The notes beneath the pieces were generated by a model. The model was not told the DNA's origin. It ran no database searches and worked only from the letters and a program-made list of their open reading frames with translations. From assembly GCA_020024715.1 (NCBI GenBank), contig JAHHTJ010000041.1:1-5016 (forward strand): DNA of 5,016 nt, given 5' to 3'. The position numbers and the translations under genes are program-made. Positions 1-5,016 of the stretch are shown piece after piece. Numbering within the stretch: position 1 is the first letter of the stretch; every line of letters starts with the position of its first letter. This stretch comes from Mycoplasmataceae bacterium. Its GTDB lineage: Bacteria; Bacillota_I; Bacilli_A; Mycoplasmatales; Mycoplasmoidaceae.

Positions 1-99
1 ATAAATATTTAATAATAATGTTAAAAAAATAATAATCAAACCAAAAACTCAAATTAAATTTAAATTATTTCAAACAAAATGGTTGTTGTGTATCGATTT

Positions 100-105
100 T
101 ATAAT
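100..105 (+). promoter_or_regulatory. possible -10 box (TATAAT)
   Basis: A consensus TATAAT hexamer sits at 100-105, just before the small reading frame at 125. No convincing -35 is present at normal spacing; the TTGTTG at 83-88 leaves only 11 bp. The hexamer lies inside the loop of the GGTTGT/ACAACC inverted repeat (81-112). TATAAT occurs often by chance in DNA this AT-rich, so this is a weak call. Confidence 0.25.
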
Positions 106-124
106 TACAACCTCAGCACTAAAA

Positions 125-169
125 ATGAATAAAAAGAAACCTAATATATACAAAGCAAAAAGAAAATAA
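125..169 (+). CDS. possible 14-residue basic leader peptide
   Basis: An ATG at 125 opens a 14-codon frame ending in TAA at 167-169 and giving MNKKKPNIYKAKRK. It has no clear Shine-Dalgarno. The product is strongly basic and resembles the first residues of the downstream transporter (MNKKNRNINKDAKF): both share MNKK, then NI two residues later, then K and AK. This could be the relic of a duplicated 5' end, a translated leader, or simply chance among A-rich codons. No function is assigned. Confidence 0.2.
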   Translation: MNKKKPNIYKAKRK

Positions 170-244
170 TTAATAATTAAACTATTTTTTAATATTTTAG
201 AAATATTGTTATATTCTTGTTTAATAATCATTGTTTATAATAAT

Positions 245-253
245 TGTTATAAT
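245..253 (+). promoter_or_regulatory. extended -10 promoter of the MATE gene
   Basis: The sequence TGTTATAAT at 245-253 is a TG-N-TATAAT extended -10 element. The identical nine bases occur again at 2536-2544 before the next gene. There is no good -35 at 16-18 bp, which is tolerable for extended -10 promoters. Transcription would start near 260, leaving an untranslated leader of about 50 bases before the ATG at 311. A second possible element, TGTTATATT, lies at 207-215, and a plain TATAAT at 236-241. Confidence 0.45.
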
Positions 254-310
254 TATATAAGTTTTAACTTAAATTTATTTATTTATTTAACAAAAAACAA
301 AAAATTAAAT

Positions 311-2530
311 ATGAACAAAAAAAATAGAAATATTAATAAAGACGCTAAATTTGCTACTGTTAGTAAATCGCAGCGTTTATATGGGTTAGACCCCATTTGA
401 AAAGTTACTTTAAAGGTTGGTGCAACTGGGTTTGTAATGTCATTTTTTTTAGGTTTATTTACCTTTGTTGACCAATTAATGTTAGTTAACTTTATGCCTA
501 ATACTGAAAGGTTTAGTTTTAATACATTGTTTTATTCTGATCCAAATACAAGTATTTTTACTCCCTTATTAAATCACATTAATAATAATGGTGGTAGTAA
601 TATAATAGATACAATTAAATCTCAAATAGGAACTGATAAGCAAGGATTATTATCATTAATTACAGCAATAAGTAATGTTTCTGGATTAACAGTTTTTAAT
701 TCTCCAGAAATTGTACGTTCTGCTGTTTCTTTAATTGGAACATTAAGTATTATTTTGAACTCGATTCCAAGTTTATTTGCTGTTGGTACATCAGTAAAAT
801 ATACGCAAGCATTAGGAAAAGGAAATCGTAAATTAGCAGCACATATTTGACAAAATGCATTTATTGGTTGTATTTTAACTGGTTTAATATGTTTTGTTTT
901 ATTATTAATTTTAATTCCTACAATTGTCCCTATTCAAGCAGTAACTGATACCTTAACAACAAGAGATTTTAATGGCTTATTTCATGTTGCTTTAGCAAAT
1001 TTTAAAGAACATGGATGAACATTAAGTAATGTAGTAAATAATCATGGTGTTGTTACAATTTATTACACAAATAATAACCATCACTTTACATACTTTGCAA
1101 AAGTTAATAATAATCAATATTTAGACTTATCTAAATATCAAATTACTTCTAGTACATTAAGTAATAACATACTAACAACAATTGCACCTAATGGTTCTTT
1201 TAATATTGATTTAGTTGGTAAACACAACGCAAATATCTTAAGTGTATGAAATAAATATTATCAATCAGTACGTTTATATTCAATCCGTTGAGCTGAAAAT
1301 TTTTTATACATTATGAATGCTGGTACTACTATTTTTGCTTTAGCTAATTTATTAGCAATTATTATGAGAAGTGATGGTGCAATTATTATGTCTACAACCA
1401 TTACTATTACTACTGTAGTATTTAATATTATTCTTGATTTTATTTTTATAAAGATTGCGCAAATCGGAATGGAAGGTGCTGCATGTGCTTCAGTAATTGG
1501 ATGAATTATTCAAGTAATTTGATCAGGTTGTTTTTTGCAGTTTTCAAAAAAAATTAATAGTTGTGCAAACTTCGTAGTTCTAAATAAAAAATATTTATCA
1601 ATCTCATGAAGAACAATGGGAACCTTAGCATTATATGGTTTAGGAATGTTAATTGGTACATCTATATTTTCTGTTTCAAACATTATTTTAGTTAACCAAG
1701 TATCTTATATCACTGTAAAAATTATTCCTCAAATTGGTAGTGAATATTACTTATCAGTCATGGGAGCTGTTACTCCAATTATTAACTTATTTTTCTTTAC
1801 TATTTTTGGTTTAGTAAGAAGTAATTCAGCAATTTTTTCATATAACTATTCTGCGAAAAGAATTGATCGTGTACGTCAAGCTTTTTGATGAAATATAGGT
1901 ATTATGCTAGTTGCTGGTTTAATTATTTTAGGTATAATTGGATTTTGTAATCCAATTAAAGATGGAATTTTATCATGATTTAAAATTACAAAAAATTCAC
2001 CAGATTATCAATTACAAACAGCATCAAAATTAATTTGATTATGATTAATTCAAATTCCTTTACTTGCTTTTACAACTGGAGGAATGTTAACATATCGAAG
2101 CACAAATAGATTAGGAACTTCTTATTTTGTAGCAATACTTAGAAGTGGTTTATTTAATATTCCAATTATCTTTATTTTTATGACTATTGCTATTAATTGT
2201 AAAGATAGTTTAAACGCAGGATTAACTCACGAACAAATTAATTTACCTTATGAAAATAAAGCAATGTGATTTTTCTTTTATAATGTTCCAGTAGGTAGAA
2301 CCTTTTCTTCTTTAACTATCTTTATAATGTCAGTAATCTTTATTTACAAATATTTACCAAGAAATCCAAGAAGAAAAACTTATGAAATTTGACCTATATC
2401 TATCATTGCTAAGCGTCATTTTAAAAATTTATTTAATGAATCTTTACCAAAAAATATTGATTTAATAAATAACAACATTATATGAACACCAAATGTGAAA
2501 TTAAATATAAAAAAAATAATCATTAAATAA
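311..2530 (+). CDS. MATE family efflux transporter with enlarged outer loops
   Basis: This 739-residue inner-membrane protein should export drugs or metabolites in exchange for H+ or Na+, as MATE (NorM/DinF-type, MOP superfamily) transporters do. It reads through only with UGA=Trp (16 TGA, no TGG). The N-lobe has TM1 with D54 in FVDQLM, matching the TM1 Asp of PfMATE (D41) and NorM. It also has TM2 at about 136-158, the cytosolic ALGKGNRKLA motif (167-176), TM3 at 182-211, MRSDG (352-356), and NIILDFIFI, whose N372 and D376 show the N180/D184 spacing of PfMATE. GMEGAACASVIG (386-397) follows. The C-lobe starts near 430 and shows YNYSAKRIDRVRQAF (511-525) and R611...IP618. Classical MATEs are about 450 residues; the excess is mainly two outward loops (about 62-135 and 212-320) and a basic C-terminal tail. 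The start at 311 is the first ATG in frame; upstream codons are hydrophobic junk overlapping the promoter. No Shine-Dalgarno is visible. The substrate is unknown. Confidence 0.9.
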
Positions 2531-2535
2531 TTTCG

Positions 2536-2544
2536 TGTTATAAT
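2536..2544 (+). promoter_or_regulatory. extended -10 promoter of the second transporter
   Basis: TGTTATAAT at 2536-2544 is a perfect TG-N-TATAAT extended -10, lying six bases after the stop codon of the upstream gene. The predicted transcription start near 2551 gives a leader of about 26 bases that includes the ribosome site. The -35 region (about 2516-2521) falls in the AT-rich end of the upstream gene and is not consensus. No hairpin terminator lies in the 46-bp gap, so read-through from the upstream gene is also likely. Confidence 0.55.
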
Positions 2545-2565
2545 TTCTAAATTCACACAAAAAAA

Positions 2566-2570
2566 GAGAG
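2566..2570 (+). promoter_or_regulatory. weak Shine-Dalgarno of the second transporter
   Basis: GAGAG, six bases before the ATG at 2577, is the only purine/G cluster in an otherwise A-rich leader. It is a partial match to the GGAGG core. It supports 2577 as the start, since no other in-frame ATG is near it. Confidence 0.45.
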
Positions 2571-2576
2571 AAAAAA

Positions 2577-4346
2577 ATGCAGACAACCGAATCAAAAGTT
2601 CAAACAACTTTTGGCGAAACTACATTTAATGATAAAAATATAAGTTTTCGCCAATCTAGTAGTAAGAAGGGTGAAAACTTTTTTACTAGATATTTTGGTA
2701 GTAAAAATTTCATTATTGGTTTTTGAAAATTATTACTACCTTCATTAATTTGAGGATTTATTACTTCTCTTGTTCCATTATTATTTAACGTATTTACCGC
2801 ATACACATTTAATAAAGGGCAAGGGTTAAGTGGAGGTAATGAATTTTTAGCGATTAATTATACTTATGGAATTTTTTCAACATTTAATAGTTTAATAACT
2901 GTTCCATTATTTGCTGTATTTCCTGTTGTTGGTAATTTTATTGCAAGAAACCATTACCAAATGATGAGACAAACTATAAGATGAGCAATGTACATTGGTT
3001 TTTCAATTGCTTTCATCTTAATGATATTTGAACAAATTTTTGCTACAAATATGATGAATCTTATGGTTTGAAATAATCAACAAAGTGGTAATCAAACCAC
3101 ATTAAGTGTTAATTTATTAAGATTTTTAAGTTTTATAGGATTCTTTTATTTATGAGGATGATTATATATCCCTACATTGAGTTCTATCAAAAATACAAAA
3201 GCTATATTCTTTTCATCATTAACAGCTTTTATTTTCTTTATTATTACTACTCCAACCTATTTACATTTTGTAGGAATAAATTTTAATCAAAATAATAATT
3301 TAGCTAATCAAATAAGTGATCATGCTTTTTTAGGATTAGGTGCAATTTATTTAATTTATTTCATGATTCAACCTATTTATTTATATATTTACTGTAGATT
3401 TGTTAAACAATTCAGAACATTATGATATAGAATTTTTAAATCATTTTATGATAAACATCAACACTTAATTAAAAATGAACATTTAGAAAAAGAATTATTA
3501 TTTATGGATTCATTCAAAGTTTCTATAAATTTATTAAAGAGAATATTTAAATTATCATGATGTATTATTCTTGATCAATCATTATTCTCAATTATTAGCA
3601 TTATTCAATTAGTATTTATTATTAATTTTGGTGGACATATTTCATCTTCTAATGTTAATTTTCAATTGTTAGGTTCAAATAGTTATTTAGCAGCAGCTAA
3701 TTATTATAAAGATATAACTTCAATTGCATTCATGCTTCAAATTTTCTTATTTGGAATATTCAATGCATTTACCATTGCTCCACAATATTTTATTGCTAAT
3801 GAATTAGGAAAAAATAATAAAAAAGAAGCATTACATAATTCATATTTATGTTTAAACTGAAGTATTATATTAGGAATAATTTTTATGATTGCAATGTTTA
3901 TATGTGGTGCAACATTAAATGATTCATTCTTTCCTAGAAATAATCAAACATATTATTATATCTATATAAATAATACTTCTGGTGCAAATGTTACTTTTAA
4001 TCAATTATATTTAGATAGTTCTAATATTATGTATATCTTTGCTGGTTTTATGATAATAAACACCATGGCAAGTATGGTATTCTTTATTATGATTGAAGGC
4101 GGAAGCAAATTAACTGTTGTAGCAGATTCACTTGTACAAATTATTTTTACAATTATTCTTATTATTCTTTATGTTATTAAATTTAATAATATGTATTGAT
4201 ATTTTACAGTTACACAAATAATGTTTGCTATTAAAGTAATTGCTGGATATTTAATCATTGGATTTAAACAATCATTAAATAGTATTGATTATCATCAATT
4301 AGATGAAGAAGTAGTAGCAAAAAGTAAGTTAGCAATTAATTATTAA
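2577..4346 (+). CDS. divergent MATE-like (MOP superfamily) membrane transporter
   Basis: A 589-residue polytopic membrane protein, read with UGA=Trp (10 TGA, no TGG). After a polar cytosolic N-terminus (1-44), TM1 begins at FWKLLLPSLIWG (49-60), the usual MATE start. GNFIARNHYQMMRQ (119-132) stands where MATEs carry the TM2-TM3 cytosolic motif. A charged cytosolic linker (about 272-325) joins two halves. The C-half repeats the pattern: KRIFKLSW (321-328), then ANELGKNNKKEA (407-418), the clearest MATE signature. The best alignment with the upstream paralogue puts L69/N71 at the TM1 Asp, and T224 and Y228 at the TM5 Asn and Asp. The canonical cation-binding residues therefore seem lost. Outer loops near 347-378 and 446-484 are Asn/Tyr-rich. 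The gene follows the first transporter by 46 bp and ends at a strong terminator. Substrate and coupling are unknown. A lipid or oligosaccharide flippase of the same superfamily is an alternative; MurJ is unlikely in a wall-less cell. Confidence 0.65.
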
Positions 4347-4355
4347 TAAAAAACT

Positions 4356-4384
4356 GATTTCTCTTTCTTGAGAAATCTTTTTTT
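4356..4384 (+). terminator. intrinsic terminator after the transporter pair
   Basis: The arms GATTTCTC (4356-4363) and GAGAAATC (4370-4377) form a perfect 8-bp stem around a six-base loop. Seven T follow at 4378-4384. The stem starts ten bases after the TAA of the second transporter. It ends the transporter unit and insulates the next gene. Confidence 0.9.
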
Positions 4385-4441
4385 ATGATAATACATAAAG
4401 AGTTTATTTAGTTTGTTGTTTTTAATTTATATGTAATGCTA

Positions 4442-4447
4442 TATAAT
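4442..4447 (+). promoter_or_regulatory. -10 box of the YbjQ-family gene
   Basis: TATAAT at 4442-4447, within a longer TATATAAT run from 4440, lies 33 bases before the ATG. A loose TTGTTT is at 4416-4421, about 18-20 bp upstream depending on which hexamer register is used. The box sits downstream of the transporter terminator, so the gene needs its own promoter and this is the best candidate. Confidence 0.55.
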
Positions 4448-4467
4448 CAAATTAAGTTATTATAAAT

Positions 4468-4473
4468 AAAGGA
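4468..4473 (+). promoter_or_regulatory. Shine-Dalgarno of the YbjQ-family gene
   Basis: AAAGGA at 4468-4473, seven bases before the ATG at 4481, matches the AGAAAGGAGG consensus well. It is the best ribosome-binding site in the window and fixes the start. It contrasts with the first transporter, which has none. Confidence 0.8.
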
Positions 4474-4480
4474 TTAAAAA

Positions 4481-4792
4481 ATGATTAAAACAACAATGGA
4501 TCTTAGTTGCGAATATGAAGTAATTGACTTATTAATGAATATTCAAATTAAATCAAGAAATGCCTTTTCACAAATGGGAGCTTCTTTTAAATCAATGTTC
4601 GGTGGAAAAATTGGAAGTTATGATAAATTATTTAAAGATATAAGAGAAGAAGCAATTATGTGTTTAGAACAAGAAGCAGTAGCTAAAGGTGCTGATGCAA
4701 TTATTGGTATCAGATTTGAATCAGCAGAAGTTGCTTCTATTAATGCATTCCAAGTATGTGTATATGGTACAGCAGTAAAAATTAAAAAATAA
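4481..4792 (+). CDS. YbjQ/UPF0145 family (DUF74) protein
   Basis: A 103-residue soluble protein matching the YbjQ (UPF0145, DUF74, often labelled heavy-metal-binding domain) family from end to end. Diagnostic stretches are GGKIGSYDKLFKDIREEA (41-58; family pattern GGRSGSYE...AR..A), then the helix ending AVAKGADAIIGIRFE (66-80; family LGADAVVGI), and the C-terminal strand VCVYGTAVKIK (92-102; family GTAVK). Length is typical of the family (about 100-110). The N-terminus (1-40) is less conserved; it starts with a TT pair at 4-5 but does not carry the usual glycine-rich strand. No signal peptide, membrane segment or Trp is present. Family members form ring-like oligomers in known structures. 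Their biochemical role is not settled, and the metal-binding label is weakly founded; C10, C61 and C93 do not form a metal motif. It has its own promoter, ribosome site and terminator, so it is monocistronic. Confidence 0.9.
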   Translation: MIKTTMDLSCEYEVIDLLMNIQIKSRNAFSQMGASFKSMFGGKIGSYDKLFKDIREEAIMCLEQEAVAKGADAIIGIRFESAEVASINAFQVCVYGTAVKIKK

Positions 4793-4865
4793 TTTAATAC
4801 AAAATATTCAATAAATAAAATTATTATTCATATAAAATCTTATAAACATTATATACTTAATAATT

Positions 4866-4910
4866 AACTTTATAATTTACTACCATAGTAATAGATTATA
4901 AAGTTTTTTT
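4866..4910 (+). terminator. intrinsic terminator after the YbjQ-family gene
   Basis: AACTTTATAAT (4866-4876) and ATTATAAAGTT (4895-4905) pair perfectly over 11 bp. Further inner pairing (4877-4879 with 4892-4894, 4881-4883 with 4888-4890) closes most of the loop. The T run at 4904-4910 follows directly. It lies 73 bases after the stop codon, rather far, but no other hairpin lies between. Confidence 0.8.
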
Positions 4911-4935
4911 ATTAGTATATTGCAGACAATATAAA

Positions 4936-4968
4936 ATTCATGTTTATTGATTAATAATAAACATGAAT
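4936..4968. repeat. 13-bp perfect inverted repeat with 7-base loop
   Basis: ATTCATGTTTATT (4936-4948) and AATAAACATGAAT (4956-4968) are exact reverse complements around GATTAAT. No T run follows on the plus strand. On the minus strand the stem is followed by TTTTAT only. It could be the weak terminator of a minus-strand gene outside the window, a second hairpin behind the 4866-4910 terminator, or an operator-like palindrome for the next gene. Confidence 0.6.
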
Positions 4969-5016
4969 AACATTAATTTAATTAATCATTAGTATAAAAA
5001 TTATTTTATTAAAATA

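Larger units (their letters stand above)
1..310. other. AT-rich non-coding region upstream of the MATE gene
   Basis: I see no substantial gene here on either strand. Apart from one 14-codon reading frame at 125-169, the stretch is low-complexity A/T sequence dense in stops. It contains TATAAT-like hexamers at 100-105, 236-241 and 248-253, a small inverted repeat GGTTGT/ACAACC at 81-86 and 107-112, and a short AATATTT-TAG-AAATATT hairpin at 191-207. No DnaA-box-like motif, tRNA or recognisable riboswitch was found by eye. It is best read as the promoter and leader region of the gene starting at 311. The end of an upstream gene must lie outside the window. Confidence 0.6.

Noticed and set aside
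81..112. GGTTGT/ACAACC hairpin as a riboswitch or attenuator
   Set aside because: Only six pairs with a 20-base loop, no conserved aptamer core and no T tract. Such pairing is expected by chance.
1..124. A replication origin in the AT-rich left end
   Set aside because: No DnaA-box-like 9-mers or ordered repeats are seen, and AT-richness is general in this window.
191..207. AATATTT-TAG-AAATATT hairpin as a terminator of an upstream gene
   Set aside because: A pure A/T stem with a three-base loop and no following T run would be too weak.
206..310. An N-terminal extension of the first transporter from a TTG at 206
   Set aside because: The extra 35 codons are low-complexity and overlap the candidate promoter at 245-253. 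The protein from ATG 311 begins with the polar, basic N-terminus expected before TM1.
2416..2806. Two minus-strand reading frames of 63 and 68 residues
   Set aside because: They lie antisense to the ends of the two transporter genes, have no ribosome site and show no recognisable motif; they are shadows.
311..4346. Frameshifted or decayed pseudogenes, because of many in-frame TGA codons
   Set aside because: All interruptions are TGA in one constant frame per gene, and reading them as Trp yields continuous, family-consistent proteins ending in TAA.
4793..4865. A small RNA or tRNA between the YbjQ-family gene and its terminator
   Set aside because: No cloverleaf arms, conserved GTTC/CCA motifs or separate promoter could be made out.

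Overview
The window reads as a piece of a Mollicutes (mycoplasma-type) chromosome. It is extremely AT-rich, and both long reading frames are open only if UGA is read as tryptophan. By hand count there are 26 in-frame TGA codons (16 in the first gene, 10 in the second) and no TGG. Every one of the first gene's apparent internal stops falls inside a conserved-looking membrane protein, so neither gene is a pseudogene. The species cannot be fixed from the sequence. A low-GC genus such as Malacoplasma, Ureaplasma or Mycoplasma would fit, but this is a guess.

Layout, all genes on the plus strand. Positions 1-310 are non-coding AT-rich DNA with candidate promoter elements and a possible 14-residue leader peptide. 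Positions 311-2530 encode a 739-residue MATE-family multidrug/drug:cation antiporter with two unusually large outward-facing loops. After a 46-bp gap carrying a clean extended -10 promoter, positions 2577-4346 encode a 589-residue divergent MATE-like (MOP superfamily) membrane protein that lacks the acidic cation-site residues kept by its neighbour. A strong intrinsic terminator follows at 4356-4384. Positions 4481-4792 encode a 103-residue YbjQ/UPF0145-family (DUF74) protein as a separate transcription unit, with its own -10 box, a good Shine-Dalgarno and a terminator at 4866-4910. The last ~100 bases hold only a 13-bp inverted repeat.

How the genes may work together (inference): the two MOP-type transporters look like tandem paralogues that diverged. 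The first keeps the classical H+/Na+-coupled residues, while the second may have a different substrate or coupling. No terminator separates them, so they can be co-transcribed even though the second also seems to have its own promoter. The YbjQ-family protein is probably transcriptionally independent and no functional link to the transporters is visible. I see no mobile element, CRISPR array, tRNA or rRNA. The most interesting signals are the enlarged outer loops of the first transporter and the loss of ion-site residues in the second.
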